In this document: positions 54,555-63,783 of the stretch, piece by piece
Layout of the letters: each line of letters starts with the position of its first letter
How positions within the stretch are numbered: the first letter of the stretch is position 1
Origin: Paludibacterium sp.
GTDB taxonomy: Bacteria > Pseudomonadota > Gammaproteobacteria > Burkholderiales > Chromobacteriaceae
Direction: 5' to 3'
Assembly (NCBI RefSeq): GCF_019232825.1
Contig: NZ_JAFAND010000088.1
Coordinates: 1-63,849 of the forward strand
Length of the DNA: 63,849 bases
Translations under genes and position numbers: made by a program
Notes under the pieces: generated by a model
Databases searched by the model: none
Told to the model about the DNA's origin: nothing
Seen by the model: only the letters and a program-made list of their open reading frames with translations

Positions 54555-55835
54555 ATGCCGCGAATTCAAGCCATTCTCTTGGCGGCCCTCGGGGTGATCC
54601 TGTCCACCGCCCTGGTGGCCTCGCCCCGCTCGCTCGACGCGCTCAACAGCGCGTTTGCCACGTTCGATCAGCAGATTGTGTCGGAGCGCCCCGGCTGGAT
54701 GCCGGGTTACCAACAGGCCGTGGCGCTGGCCCGCTCGGCCACGCCGGAACAAGCGTTGCCCGCCTTCGAGACGCTGCTCACCGCGCTGGCCGAGCAGGAG
54801 CCGGCGTTCGCGCGCGTCTACACGCGCTATTTCGCCCTGTCGCAACATCTGGGCGAATGGTCCGCGAGCGCGCGGTTTCTGCGCGATCTCGCCCGCTGCC
54901 ACGCCACGCCGTGGGTGCTCGGCGCACTGCATGAAGCCACCGCGCTCGCTAGCGGCTGGCACAACACACACCTGCTGGTGGGGCGCCTGCAAGCGCAGCA
55001 GGAACATTCGGAACTGGCACAGTATCTGTTGCTGCTCTACATGCTGGCCTGGCCCTACGGCTTCGATGGCGAAGCCGCGTATAAGCGGGAGGTGGCGAAC
55101 CAACTGGCCGGCTCGCTCGGCGCCGGCTTCGATCGCGGCGGCGTCGATCAGCTGGCGCAGTGGCGTTATCAGCACGCCTTCGATACGGCCTTGCCCGATC
55201 CAACCCGCTGGGAAGGGCCGCTGGCGCAAGCACTGCCCACCGGCAGCAATGCGGCCATCGTCGCCGCCTTCAGTCATTACCTGGCGACACTGATCGCCAG
55301 CAACCGGTTGTCGGATGGCTCGCGCTGGGCACGGGCGCGGCTGGCGGCGGGAGAGGCGAGCCCGGCGCTGCTGTTGATCGCCGATGTGCTCGACACCGCC
55401 TACGATAATCAGCGCCGTTTCGAACACGCGCTCACCACCCTGCCGGCTTTGCGCCAAAACGCGCCGGATAGCCTGCTGCTGGTACTGATCGACAGCAACC
55501 TGCGCTACTTCACGCCTAGTCAAGGTTATCGCCCAGCCGATCGGGTTTTGGCCGAATTCAGCCAGCGCCGCGCGTTGGACGGGCACGTCCAGCGCGCCAT
55601 CCGCTTCCAACGCGACCGGCTCGCGGCTTGGGTGGCCCTGCCAGGCAGGGTCAAGCGCCAAGCGCTGTTCAACCCCAGACTGGTCGCCGAATCGTGCAAG
55701 AACCGGCAAACACGCACCCCGGGCATCTGCATCGTGCGCTGGCCGCAACCCACGCTGCCCCGCACCCTGCGGCTGCCCTTTTTGATTCCGACCAACCGCC
55801 TGATTAACCTGGAGACAACACCGGCGGCAAACTGA
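54555..55835 (+). CDS. Hypothetical exported protein
   Basis: A 426-residue protein I do not recognise. The start is ATG 54555 with GGAG 8 bases upstream; GTG 54546 is the alternative. Residues 1-24 form a signal peptide (MPRIQAILLAALGVILSTALVA). The rest is rich in Ala, Leu and Gln with regularly spaced helical stretches (for example PEQALPAFETLLTALAEQEP and SELAQYLLLLYMLAWPYGF), suggesting an alpha-helical, possibly repeat-based periplasmic domain. Two Cys near the end (SCKNRQTRTPGICIVRW) may pair. A terminator follows. No neighbour hints at function. Confidence 0.7.
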   Translation: MPRIQAILLAALGVILSTALVASPRSLDALNSAFATFDQQIVSERPGWMPGYQQAVALARSATPEQALPAFETLLTALAEQEPAFARVYTRYFALSQHLGEWSASARFLRDLARCHATPWVLGALHEATALASGWHNTHLLVGRLQAQQEHSELAQYLLLLYMLAWPYGFDGEAAYKREVANQLAGSLGAGFDRGGVDQLAQWRYQHAFDTALPDPTRWEGPLAQALPTGSNAAIVAAFSHYLATLIASNRLSDGSRWARARLAAGEASPALLLIADVLDTAYDNQRRFEHALTTLPALRQNAPDSLLLVLIDSNLRYFTPSQGYRPADRVLAEFSQRRALDGHVQRAIRFQRDRLAAWVALPGRVKRQALFNPRLVAESCKNRQTRTPGICIVRWPQPTLPRTLRLPFLIPTNRLINLETTPAAN

Positions 55836-55847
55836 CCGCTGATGAAA

Positions 55848-55884
55848 CAATGCCCCGGTAGCCAAGCTACCGGGGCATTGTCTT
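55848..55884. terminator. Bidirectional terminator
   Basis: CAATGCCCCGGTAGC-CAA-GCTACCGGGGCATTG, a perfect 15-base stem at 55848-55880, followed by TCTTTT. It lies between the converging hypothetical gene and azoR. Confidence 0.9.
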
Positions 55885-55900
55885 TTCCAACCGACGGAGA

Positions 55901-56509
55901 TTACAGCGCCAGCGCGGCAATCGCTTCGCGTGCGGCGTGAATTGCGGTGGCGCGCTTGTCGTCGCCCATGTTGACTGCTTCGGCGCGCACGATGTGCAGG
56001 TCGGTGATACCGACGAAGCCCATCACGGTGCGCAGGTAATCTTCCTGGAAGTCCATCGCGCGGCCTTGGTCATTCGAATACACGCCGCCGCGCGACGAGG
56101 CGATCAGCACTTTCTTGCCGCCCGCCAGGCCAACCGGGCCGTTTTCGGTGTACTTGAAGGTGCGGCCTGCGGCCGCGATACGGTCGATCCAGCTCTTCAG
56201 TTGCGACGGAATCGAGAAGTTGTACATCGGCGCGCCGATGACGATCACGTCGGCGGCCAGGAATTCGTTGATCAGGCTATCGGTCAGCGCGCGTTCGCTG
56301 CGTTGGGTGGCGTTCCAATCCGTTTCCGGGGTAAAGGCCGCGCCGAGGATTTCGCCCGACAGGTGGGCGATCGGTTCGGCGGCCACGTCGCGGTAGGTCA
56401 CGCTGGTGCCCGGGTGCTTCTGGCGCACGGCTTCCACCAAGGCGGCGGTCAGTTGGCGCGATACGGAGTTATCGCCGAGGATGCTGGCATCGATATGCAG
56501 GAGTTTCAT
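55901..56509 (-). CDS. azoR: FMN-dependent NADH-azoreductase
   Basis: A 202-residue flavodoxin-like reductase. KLLHIDASILGDNSVSRQL at the N-terminus, IVIGAPMYNFSIPSQLKSWIDRIAAAGRTFKYTENGP near 87-123 and VLIASSRGGVYS near 135-146 are AzoR signatures (FMN contacts MYNF and SRGG). It reduces azo compounds and quinones by two electrons. The start is ATG 56509; 10 upstream codons were dropped. It is divergent from a LysR gene with a long inverted repeat between. Confidence 0.94.
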   Translation of the reverse strand: MKLLHIDASILGDNSVSRQLTAALVEAVRQKHPGTSVTYRDVAAEPIAHLSGEILGAAFTPETDWNATQRSERALTDSLINEFLAADVIVIGAPMYNFSIPSQLKSWIDRIAAAGRTFKYTENGPVGLAGGKKVLIASSRGGVYSNDQGRAMDFQEDYLRTVMGFVGITDLHIVRAEAVNMGDDKRATAIHAAREAIAALAL

Positions 56510-56557
56510 GGTCTTGTCCTTTGTTAAGCGGGTGAGCATGGCTGCATCGTATAACGG

Positions 56558-56602
56558 TGGAACAATTGAGACTAGATAGCTAAAATCAGATTCATTGTTC
56601 CA
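56558..56602. promoter_or_regulatory. Operator-like inverted repeat between azoR and lysR
   Basis: TGGAACAAT (56558-56566) and ATTGTTCCA (56594-56602) are perfect complements 27 bases apart. The two half-sites lie on one helical face about 36 bases apart, as expected for a LysR tetramer controlling both divergent genes. Confidence 0.75.
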
Positions 56603-56619
56603 TTTTCAGGACAATTGCC

Positions 56620-57564
56620 ATGCAGGACCTCAACGACCTGTTCTATTTCGCCAAGGTGGTCGAACACGGCGGCTTCATGGCCGCCGGCCGCGCGCTCGGC
56701 ATTCCCAAATCCCGCCTGTCGCGACGCATCGCCGAGCTGGAGGACCGCCTTGGCGTACGCCTCTTGCAACGCACGACCCGGCGTCTGGCGCTGACCGAGG
56801 TCGGCGGCCAGTACTACCAGCATTGCCAGGCGGTGCTGACCGAGGCGGAAGCGGCGGAGGAGACCATCGCCCGCATTCAGGCCGAGCCGCGCGGCCTGGT
56901 GCGTGTCAGTTGTCCCGAGCTGTTGGCGAAATCGGTGCTGGCGCCGATTCTGCCGCGCTTTCTCGCCGAGCATCCGCAAGTGAGGGTGCAGCTGGAGGCG
57001 GCCAACCGCCGCGTCGACCTGATCGAGGAAGGCATCGATATCGCCATCCGCGTGCGCAACGTGATCGAGGACAGCGCCAACCAAGTGGCGCGCACATTGA
57101 GCACCAGCCGGCAAATTCTGACCGCAAGTCCACGGCTCTTGGCCGAGCTGGGCACGCCGCGCATGCCGTCGGATCTACTGCGTTATCCGTGCCTGACCAT
57201 GAGTCGTCCCGACGGCCGCGGCCAATGGGTGCTGCTCGATGGCGACGGCCATGAGATCCGGCTGCAGATCGATTCGCCGCGCCTGATGACCGATGACTTG
57301 GTGGTGCTGGCCGAAGCCACGGCGCGCGGTCTCGGCGTGGCCTTGCTGCCGCAGTTGGTGTGCCAAGCTTATCTGACCGATGGCCGTCTGCAGGAACTGC
57401 TGCCGGATTGCCAGTCGCCCTGGGGTATCCTGCATCTGGTCTATCCGTCGCGGCGCGGCCTGATCCCCGCCGTGCGCCTGCTGATCGATTTTTTGACGCA
57501 AGAGATCCCGCCGCTGTCCAACGGTCCCTTTCTGCCGCTTTGCCCATCGGAAGGCATTGGCTGA
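56620..57564 (+). CDS. LysR-family regulator, probably of azoR
   Basis: A 314-residue LysR protein of the CrgA/PecT-like subgroup. The HTH is LNDLFYFAKVVEHGGFMAAGRALGIPKSRLSRRIAELEDRLGVRLLQRTTR; the substrate domain follows from about 90. It is divergent from azoR and probably senses quinones or related electrophiles, as regulators in this arrangement do. A long perfect inverted repeat lies in the shared promoter region. Confidence 0.9.
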   Translation: MQDLNDLFYFAKVVEHGGFMAAGRALGIPKSRLSRRIAELEDRLGVRLLQRTTRRLALTEVGGQYYQHCQAVLTEAEAAEETIARIQAEPRGLVRVSCPELLAKSVLAPILPRFLAEHPQVRVQLEAANRRVDLIEEGIDIAIRVRNVIEDSANQVARTLSTSRQILTASPRLLAELGTPRMPSDLLRYPCLTMSRPDGRGQWVLLDGDGHEIRLQIDSPRLMTDDLVVLAEATARGLGVALLPQLVCQAYLTDGRLQELLPDCQSPWGILHLVYPSRRGLIPAVRLLIDFLTQEIPPLSNGPFLPLCPSEGIG

Positions 57565-57633
57565 CAAGCTAAGCTGACGGTATAGTCAACAGAGAAAAAT
57601 AGCGATATCTGAAAACGACTTAGGAGAATGGAC

Positions 57634-58824
57634 TTGTTTGAACACGTAGAATCCTACCCTGGCGACCCGATCCTCAGCTTGTTGCAAACCTTTCTGAAGG
57701 ACGAACGCGCCGATAAGGTCAACCTCGGCATCGGACTGTATTACGACGAAAACGGCCGCATTCCGGTACTGGGCGCGGTCAGCGAGGCGGAATCCCGCCT
57801 GCAACAACACCCCGGTCCCTGCAGCTATCTGCCGATGGAAGGCGCGGCCAATTACCGTCAGGCATTGCAGCCGCTGGTTTTCGGCGAGACGGCGCCGTTC
57901 GCGCGCATCGCCACCATCCAGACGCTGGGCGGCTCGGGCGCACTGAAGATCGGCGCCGATTTTCTCAAGCGCACCTTCCCTGAGGCCGGTGTCTGGGTCA
58001 GCGATCCGACCTGGGACAACCACGTCGCCGTCTTCGAAGGCGCCGGCTTCCCGGTGCGTCGTTATCCCTACTTCGCCGCCAAGGGCAGCACGATCCAGTT
58101 CGAGGCAATGCTCGATTGCCTCTCCGGTTTGCCGGCGCACAGTATCGTGCTGCTGCACCCCTGTTGCCACAACCCGACCGGCACCGACCTCTCTCGCGAA
58201 CAGTGGGACCGCGTCATCGACGTCTTGCTCGAACGCGCGCTGGTGCCGTTCCTCGACATCGCCTACCAGGGCTTCGGCGACGGGCTGAACGAAGACGCCT
58301 ACGCCATCCGCGCCTTGCTCGCGCGCGGCGCCTCGTTCCTGGTCGCCAACTCGTTTTCCAAGATCTTCTCGCTCTATGGCGAGCGCTGCGGCGGCTTGAG
58401 CGTGGTCTGCGCCGACGAGAACGAAGCCCAGCGCGTGCTGGGACAGCTGCAAGCCACCGTGCGCCGCAATTACTCCAGCCCGCCGACTCACGGCAGCCAG
58501 CTGATCGCGACCGTGTTGCTCGACCCGGCGCTGCGGCGGCAATGGGAGGAGGAGCTCAACGGCATGCGCGGCCGCATCAAGGCGATGCGCCAGACATTGT
58601 TCGACGTGCTGTCCACTCAGGTCCCTGGCCATGACTTCGGCTACCTGCTGCGCCAGCGCGGCATGTTCAGCTATACCGGGCTGACGCCGCCGCAAATCGA
58701 GCGCTTGCGCGAACGACATGCCGTTTACTTGGTGGGCTCCGGCCGCATGTGCGTCGCCGGATTGAACCAAGGCAACGCCGTGCGCGTAGCCCAGGCCTTT
58801 GCCGAGGTGATCAAGGCAGCGTAA
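57634..58824 (+). CDS. tyrB: Aromatic/aspartate aminotransferase, class I
   Basis: A 396-residue fold-type I PLP enzyme. [36 protein letters not shown] near 12-47 is typical of TyrB/AspC. The Lys for PLP is in [16 protein letters not shown] near 246-260 and the carboxylate Arg is in [11 protein letters not shown] near the end. TTG 57634 was chosen because AGGAG lies 7 bases upstream and MF then aligns with E. coli TyrB; ATG 57628 has AGGAG only 1 base away. Substrate preference (aromatic versus aspartate) is not certain. Confidence 0.9.
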   Translation: MFEHVESYPGDPILSLLQTFLKDERADKVNLGIGLYYDENGRIPVLGAVSEAESRLQQHPGPCSYLPMEGAANYRQALQPLVFGETAPFARIATIQTLGGSGALKIGADFLKRTFPEAGVWVSDPTWDNHVAVFEGAGFPVRRYPYFAAKGSTIQFEAMLDCLSGLPAHSIVLLHPCCHNPTGTDLSREQWDRVIDVLLERALVPFLDIAYQGFGDGLNEDAYAIRALLARGASFLVANSFSKIFSLYGERCGGLSVVCADENEAQRVLGQLQATVRRNYSSPPTHGSQLIATVLLDPALRRQWEEELNGMRGRIKAMRQTLFDVLSTQVPGHDFGYLLRQRGMFSYTGLTPPQIERLRERHAVYLVGSGRMCVAGLNQGNAVRVAQAFAEVIKAA

Positions 58825-58844
58825 GCCCGCTGACGGCCCCATAC

Positions 58845-58878
58845 AAAACGCCCGGTGACGACTGTCACCGGGCGTTTT
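58845..58878. terminator. Bidirectional terminator after tyrB
   Basis: AAAACGCCCGGTGAC-N4-GTCACCGGGCGTTTT, a perfect 15-base stem with A and T tails, 21 bases after the stop. Confidence 0.9.
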
Positions 58879-58989
58879 GCTTTGGCGTCGGCCCTTCGGC
58901 CATTCGGCCATTTTAGGACTGTTCCTAAGGCGGTTTCCGATTTATCCGGGCAGCATAAAAATGAATTTAGCCGAAAGGAACCCGCCATC

Positions 58990-59178
58990 ATGGTCAAACC
59001 GTTCAAGCCGGATGCTCGCAATCCCCCACACACCACCGAATGGCGTCGCGTTCTGCTATCGGATGGCCATTACTGCTTCACCCCCCGCGTCCAACCCCTC
59101 CGCCGCGCACGCTACTGGCGGCCGCATACGGTATTCATCCTGCTCGGGCTGATCATCCTGCTGCAGGCGCTGCTTTAG
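58990..59178 (+). CDS. Small membrane protein, unknown function
   Basis: A 62-residue protein: a basic hydrophilic N-terminus (MVKPFKPDARNPPHTTEWRR), then one hydrophobic C-terminal segment (TVFILLGLIILLQALL). AAGGA lies about 11 bases upstream of the ATG, a rather long distance. Longer upstream frames run through the tyrB terminator and were rejected. It is probably a tail-anchored inner-membrane peptide; no family is recognised. Confidence 0.5.
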   Translation: MVKPFKPDARNPPHTTEWRRVLLSDGHYCFTPRVQPLRRARYWRPHTVFILLGLIILLQALL

Positions 59179-59239
59179 AAGCTCTCACAAAAGTACCGGC
59201 GAGGCATCCGCCCGAGTTTTGTAGCGTGCATTCGTCGCA

Positions 59240-59323
59240 GGCAATGCACGTCTTGCGCGAGCCCACAGGCCGTGCGTTGCTTCGCGAACGCACGCTACCC
59301 AACCGAGAAATGTGTTCTGTTAG
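59240..59323 (+). repeat. Dispersed intergenic repeat, family B, copy 3 (fullest)
   Basis: GGCAATGCACGTCTTGCGCG, a hairpin GTGCGTTGC-TT-CGCGAACGCAC region, then 30 bases ending GTGTTCTGTTAG. Parts match 25045-25108 and 40475-40525 in reverse orientation. It lies between the small membrane protein gene and yejK. Confidence 0.75.
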
Positions 59324-59329
59324 AGGCCC

Positions 59330-60346
59330 TTAGTCGGCGGGATCGCGCTTGCGCAACTTGAGCGTCAAGGTCAAATCGCCTTCGCCATCGGCGCTGGAAT
59401 GGATGTTTTTCAGCGTGACGCCGGCGGGCAGCAACACACTGATGCCATGACCGACGCCGTACTTGGACAAAGTGCGTTCCAATCGCTTGGCCATGCCCTG
59501 CGCCGGCAACCCTTCCGGGTCGGTCTGAGCAAAGCCGCAGGACTCGGCGGCACTGTCGAATGCCTGAGCCGCCTGCTCGCGCGGCACAAATCGGCCGGCC
59601 ACGTCCATCACCTGATCGGGCGATATCGTCTGGCTCTCCTCGCACAACGTCAAACAGGCATCCTTGAATTGCGCCTGTTGCACCGGGTCTTCGAGGCCTT
59701 CGCTGATCTGTTGCACCGCGCTCGCCATCATCCGGCTCTTGGAGACGGCATCTGGCACGCGCATGGCCTTGAGAAAATCGTCCAGCCAAAATTTGGCCTG
59801 TTGCCCCTGGCGGTCAACGGCGTAGACGATGGGGCCATGCTCCAGAATCAGCGCGCCTTTGTCGATCAGCCGTGGATTGATGCCGCTGGCGTGGCGAATG
59901 TCGAACACGTCGCCCGACTCGACCACGCTGAGGAAGTCCTCGCGAATCTCGGCCTTGAACACGCCCAAACCGCGCAGCGATCGCTCGCCGTCGGACAGAC
60001 CGTCGAACAGGATCACGAACAGATCGCCGGCGCTGATATTGGGGTGGACGGAACGCGCGTACAAATGGCGCGCAATGCGTTGCGACACCTCGAGGAAGTC
60101 GAGTTCGCCGTCGAAGAACTGGCGCGAGTAGCAATAAATCTCGTTGAGCTTGAGATCGGTTTCGTGGAAGAACTGGTACTTCTTCTTATCGGAAACGATG
60201 CCACGCAGGTAGCCGTTGAGCAGCAGCCCGGAGACGGCCTCGTCCACCTCCGGCGTGCGGTCCGACAACTGCAGCACCTCGCCGCGCGAAGGGTTGCCCA
60301 CCCGGTGCACCGCCAAGCGCGCCACCTTGGAATCGTCAAGCAACAT
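59330..60346 (-). CDS. Nucleoid-associated protein, YejK/NdpA family
   Basis: A 338-residue protein of the YejK (37-kDa nucleoid-associated) family. Recognisable blocks are the N-terminal VARLAVHRVGN, YFRGI-like GYLRGIVSDKKKYQFFHETDLKLNEIY near 45-71, ARHLYARSVHPNISAGDLFVILF near 90-112, and KFWLDDFLKAMRVPDA near 185-200. Proteins of the family associate with DNA and topoisomerases; the detailed role is unclear. It lies 32 bases after the deformylase gene on the same strand. Confidence 0.85.
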   Translation of the reverse strand: MLLDDSKVARLAVHRVGNPSRGEVLQLSDRTPEVDEAVSGLLLNGYLRGIVSDKKKYQFFHETDLKLNEIYCYSRQFFDGELDFLEVSQRIARHLYARSVHPNISAGDLFVILFDGLSDGERSLRGLGVFKAEIREDFLSVVESGDVFDIRHASGINPRLIDKGALILEHGPIVYAVDRQGQQAKFWLDDFLKAMRVPDAVSKSRMMASAVQQISEGLEDPVQQAQFKDACLTLCEESQTISPDQVMDVAGRFVPREQAAQAFDSAAESCGFAQTDPEGLPAQGMAKRLERTLSKYGVGHGISVLLPAGVTLKNIHSSADGEGDLTLTLKLRKRDPAD

Positions 60347-60378
60347 GTGCCGTTACCCAAAATTGAATCGAAGCCGAA

Positions 60379-61119
60379 TTATTCCAGGGCCGCCCGTATG
60401 CCGTCCAGGGTGTCGTCGGGCATGGCGGCCAGCGCCTGTAACAATCGCGCCGGATCAAACACCACCGCGTCGCCGTCGCGCTCGAACACCAGCAGCGGTT
60501 CGACCGCCTTGGCGCGCACGGCGCTGTCCTCGCACTGCCGATACGCCGCCTCCTCGCCGAGCAGCCGGATAATCTCCGTTTTTTGCGCGCCGCTGCAGTC
60601 GGCGAAGATCCGCTGCAAATAGACGATGCCCTGCAAGTGATCGCACTCGTGCTGGATAATATGCGCCTCCATGCCGTCGCTATCGCGCTCGAGCGTTGCG
60701 CCCTCCAGCGTCTGGTAGCGCACGCGCACGCGGCGATGGCGCTTGACCTTGCCGCGCAAGGGCCCGGCCACGCTCAGGCAGCCCTCGCCGTGCGCCGGGT
60801 AGTACGTCTCTTCGCCATAGCGCAGGATTTGCGGATTGATCATCAAGGTGGCGGTGGGGATGGTTTCGCCGGGATAGCGCAACGCCGCGGCGGCGCGCGT
60901 GGCCGGATCGTCGGTGCCGAGCAGCACAACCGCCACCGGTTCGTCGATGGCCACACACTGATTGCAGGCAATGCCGATGCCGCCGTTTTGCTGCTGTTCT
61001 TTTTGCAAAACGGCCAAATACGTCATGAGCGTGGCGGTCTGGCTCACGTCGGCCTGAGGAGGCGGCACCTGTAAAACCGGATCGCCGATTTGACGGATGG
61101 CCAAGGATGGCGTCTTCAT
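60379..61119 (-). CDS. def: Peptide deformylase, long form
   Basis: A 246-residue deformylase, which removes the formyl group from new proteins. All three motifs are present: GIGIACNQ near 48-55, EGCLSVAG near 112-119 (metal Cys) and QHECDHLQG near 154-162 (metal His pair and catalytic Glu), with Cys inside the HExDH motif where Leu is usual. It is about 75 residues longer than typical bacterial Def; the C-terminal extension (LLGEEAAYRQCEDSAVRAKAV onward) is of unknown use. No fmt gene is adjacent, so it may be a secondary deformylase. Confidence 0.87.
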   Translation of the reverse strand: MKTPSLAIRQIGDPVLQVPPPQADVSQTATLMTYLAVLQKEQQQNGGIGIACNQCVAIDEPVAVVLLGTDDPATRAAAALRYPGETIPTATLMINPQILRYGEETYYPAHGEGCLSVAGPLRGKVKRHRRVRVRYQTLEGATLERDSDGMEAHIIQHECDHLQGIVYLQRIFADCSGAQKTEIIRLLGEEAAYRQCEDSAVRAKAVEPLLVFERDGDAVVFDPARLLQALAAMPDDTLDGIRAALE

Positions 61120-61240
61120 GGGGGCACTCCTTCGTCACAAGGCGCCGCGCGAAAATCGCCGCCGAACGCCTGAAAATTAAATGCTAACATGACAGCATCG
61201 TCGTGCCTTTCCGCTTAGGCGGAACTTTGTCGGAACCGAG

Positions 61241-62941
61241 ATGCTGGCTTATCAACTGACTGAAATTCTGCTCTTGATGCAGCAGATGTGCGTTTACCTG
61301 GTGATCGCCTATCTGTTGAGCAAAACCCCTCTGTTCGTCCCACTGGCCGCCGGTTCGTTCCGGCCGCCGCACAAGGTGATGTGCTATCTGGTGTTCTCCG
61401 CCTTTTGCATCATGGGCACCTACTTCGGCTTCCACATCAACGATTCGATCGCCAATACCCGCGCCACCGGCGCCGTGCTTGGCGGCATTCTCGGCGGACC
61501 GCTGGTGGGCTTCGCTGTCGGATTGACCGGCGGCGTGCATCGCTACACGCTCGGCGGCTTCTCCGCCTTCGCCTGCATGGTCTCCACCGTGGCCGAGGGG
61601 CTCCTGGGGGGCTTGGTGCACAGCTTTCTGATTCGCAGCGGACAGCGCGAACGACTGTTCAATCCCTGGGTGGTGGCCGCCACCGCCTTCTGCGCCGAAA
61701 TCATGCAGATGGCCATCATCCTGCTGCTGGCGCATCCGTTCTCCGCCGCGCTCGACTTGGTCAAACACATCGCCCTGCCGATGATCACCGCCAACTCGGT
61801 CGGCGCCGGCATGTTCATGCGCATTCTGCTCGACCGTCGCGTGCTCATCGACAAATACTCCAGCAGCTTCTCCAGCAAGGCGCTGAAGATCGCCGCGCGC
61901 TGCGAGGGCGTGCTGCGCCAGGGCTTCAATCAAGAAAACAGCACGCGGGTGGCGCGCATCATTTACGAGGAACTGGGCGTGGGCGCGGTGGCGATCACCG
62001 ACCGCGACAAGCTATTGGCCTTCATCGGCATCGGCGACGATCATCACCTGCCCGGCCAGCCGATCACCTCGCCCCATACGCACCGCGCCATTGCCGAGAA
62101 CCGGGTGGTGTTTGCCGACGGCGACGAGGTGCCCTATCAATGTTCGATTTCCGCGCAATGCCGGCTGGGCTCGACCTTGGTGATTCCGCTGCGCGGCGAG
62201 AGCGAGCGCGTCATCGGCACCATCAAGCTGTACGAGCCGCGCAATAAGCTGATCTCCCGCATCAACCTGACCTTGGGCGAAGGCATTGCCCGCCTGCTGT
62301 CGACGCAGATCCTGACGGGCCGTTTCGACGCGCAGCACCAACTGCTGGCGCAAACCGAACTCAAGCTGCTGCATGCCCAGGTCAACCCGCACTTCCTGTT
62401 CAACGCGCTCAATACGTTGTCGGCGGTCATCCGGCGCGACCCCGAGCGCGCGCGCGAACTGGTGCAGCACCTGTCGACCTTTTTCCGCAAAAACCTCAAG
62501 CGCCAAACCGAGGAAGTGACGCTGGCCGACGAGATCGAGCACGTCAACGCCTATCTGCAGATCCAACAAGCCCGCTTCGGCGATCAACTCCAGGTCGATT
62601 TCGCCTTCGACGACGCCACGCTCGACACCTGCCTGCCGGCCTTCTCGCTGCAGCCGATCGTGGAAAACGCCGTCAAGCACGGCACCTCGCAACTGCTCGG
62701 CCCCGGCCGGCTGACCATCGGCTCGGCGATCGAGGACGGCGAACTGACCATCTGGGTCGAGGACAACGCCGGGCTCTACCAGCCGCGCGCCGCCAGCCAC
62801 GACGGCCTGGGCATGAATCTGGTCGACCGGCGCATCAAGGCGCGTTTCGGCGAACGCTACGGCCTGGCGGTCGCTTGCGAAAGCGGCGTACGCACCCGGG
62901 TGGCGCTGCGGTTGCCCTTGCAGACGGAGAGCGTGACATGA
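61241..62941 (+). CDS. btsS: Pyruvate-sensing histidine kinase BtsS (LytS type)
   Basis: A 566-residue sensor. Six hydrophobic segments (5TM-LytS region, about 5-200) begin [26 protein letters not shown] and include [42 protein letters not shown] domain follows (about 230-355), then a His_kinase region with [25 protein letters not shown] near 375-399 and an ATPase part with [10 protein letters not shown] and [14 protein letters not shown]. It is close to E. coli BtsS (YehU), of nearly the same length (561), a high-affinity pyruvate sensor. It overlaps btsR by ATGA. Confidence 0.93.
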   Translation: MLAYQLTEILLLMQQMCVYLVIAYLLSKTPLFVPLAAGSFRPPHKVMCYLVFSAFCIMGTYFGFHINDSIANTRATGAVLGGILGGPLVGFAVGLTGGVHRYTLGGFSAFACMVSTVAEGLLGGLVHSFLIRSGQRERLFNPWVVAATAFCAEIMQMAIILLLAHPFSAALDLVKHIALPMITANSVGAGMFMRILLDRRVLIDKYSSSFSSKALKIAARCEGVLRQGFNQENSTRVARIIYEELGVGAVAITDRDKLLAFIGIGDDHHLPGQPITSPHTHRAIAENRVVFADGDEVPYQCSISAQCRLGSTLVIPLRGESERVIGTIKLYEPRNKLISRINLTLGEGIARLLSTQILTGRFDAQHQLLAQTELKLLHAQVNPHFLFNALNTLSAVIRRDPERARELVQHLSTFFRKNLKRQTEEVTLADEIEHVNAYLQIQQARFGDQLQVDFAFDDATLDTCLPAFSLQPIVENAVKHGTSQLLGPGRLTIGSAIEDGELTIWVEDNAGLYQPRAASHDGLGMNLVDRRIKARFGERYGLAVACESGVRTRVALRLPLQTESVT

Positions 62942-63660
62942 ACGTGCTGATCGTCGACGACGAACCCCTGGCGCGCGAGGAACTACGCGCGCGCTTGAGC
63001 ACCGAGGCGGACATGACGATCATCGGCGAATGCGGCAACGCCATCGAGGCCATCGCCGCCATCCATCGTCAGAAGCCGGACGTGGTGTTTCTCGACATCC
63101 AGATGCCACGCATCAGCGGCCTGGAAATGCTCGGCATGCTCGATCCGGAACATACGCCGCACATCGTGTTCCTCACCGCCTACGAGGATTACGCGCTCAA
63201 GGCATTCGAGGAGAATGCCTTCGATTATCTGCTCAAGCCGGCCGAGCCCGCGCGGCTGGCCAAAACCCTGGAGCGGCTGCGCCGAACGCTCGGCGCGCGC
63301 CAGCCGCTATCGCAGTTGGCGCCCGGTCAGGCGCTCAGCTACGTCCCCTGCCAGGGCGCGGGACGGATTCTGCTGCTCAAACTGCCGGACATCGAATACG
63401 TCAGCTCGCGCGTCAGCGGCGTCTACGTGGTCGACCACGCCGGCAGCGAGCACTTCACCGAACTGACCTTGCGCACGCTGGAAGAAAAGTCGCCGCTGGT
63501 GCGCTGCCACCGCCAGTATCTGGTCAACCTCGATGCCGTGGCGGAAATCCGCCTGGGCGAAGGCGGCGCCGCCGACATCGTCGCCCGCAACGGCCATGTG
63601 ATCCCGGTCAGCCGCCGCTTCCTCAAACCGCTCAAACAGCGGGTCGGCATCGCCGAGTAA
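62938..63660 (+). CDS. btsR: LytTR response regulator BtsR
   Basis: A 240-residue regulator: a receiver with Asp53 in [34 protein letters not shown], then a LytTR DNA-binding domain (about 140-238) with [40 protein letters not shown] and [12 protein letters not shown]. It is very like E. coli BtsR (YehT), which turns on a pyruvate transporter gene. The start is ATG 62938, overlapping the btsS stop; 21 codons upstream in frame were rejected. Confidence 0.94.
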   Translation: MNVLIVDDEPLAREELRARLSTEADMTIIGECGNAIEAIAAIHRQKPDVVFLDIQMPRISGLEMLGMLDPEHTPHIVFLTAYEDYALKAFEENAFDYLLKPAEPARLAKTLERLRRTLGARQPLSQLAPGQALSYVPCQGAGRILLLKLPDIEYVSSRVSGVYVVDHAGSEHFTELTLRTLEEKSPLVRCHRQYLVNLDAVAEIRLGEGGAADIVARNGHVIPVSRRFLKPLKQRVGIAE

Positions 63661-63679
63661 TTGGGCGCGGTCGTCCACC

Positions 63680-63742
63680 GCGGGAGAAACGGCAACACCT
63701 TGAAAGCGGGAGTGGGGACGCGTTACTCCCGCCGTTGAGGTT
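63680..63742. repeat. Tandem palindromic unit 1
   Basis: GCGGGAGAAACGGCAACACC ... GGGACGCGTTACTCCCGCC GTTGAGGTT. It is nearly identical to the unit at 63784-63849. The arms CGGGAG(A)AA and TTACTCCCG pair with one mismatch. It lies 20 bases after the btsR stop. Confidence 0.75.
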
Positions 63743-63783
63743 TTGCTTCTACTTCCGCCGTTTCGCTTGCGCGAACCACCACT

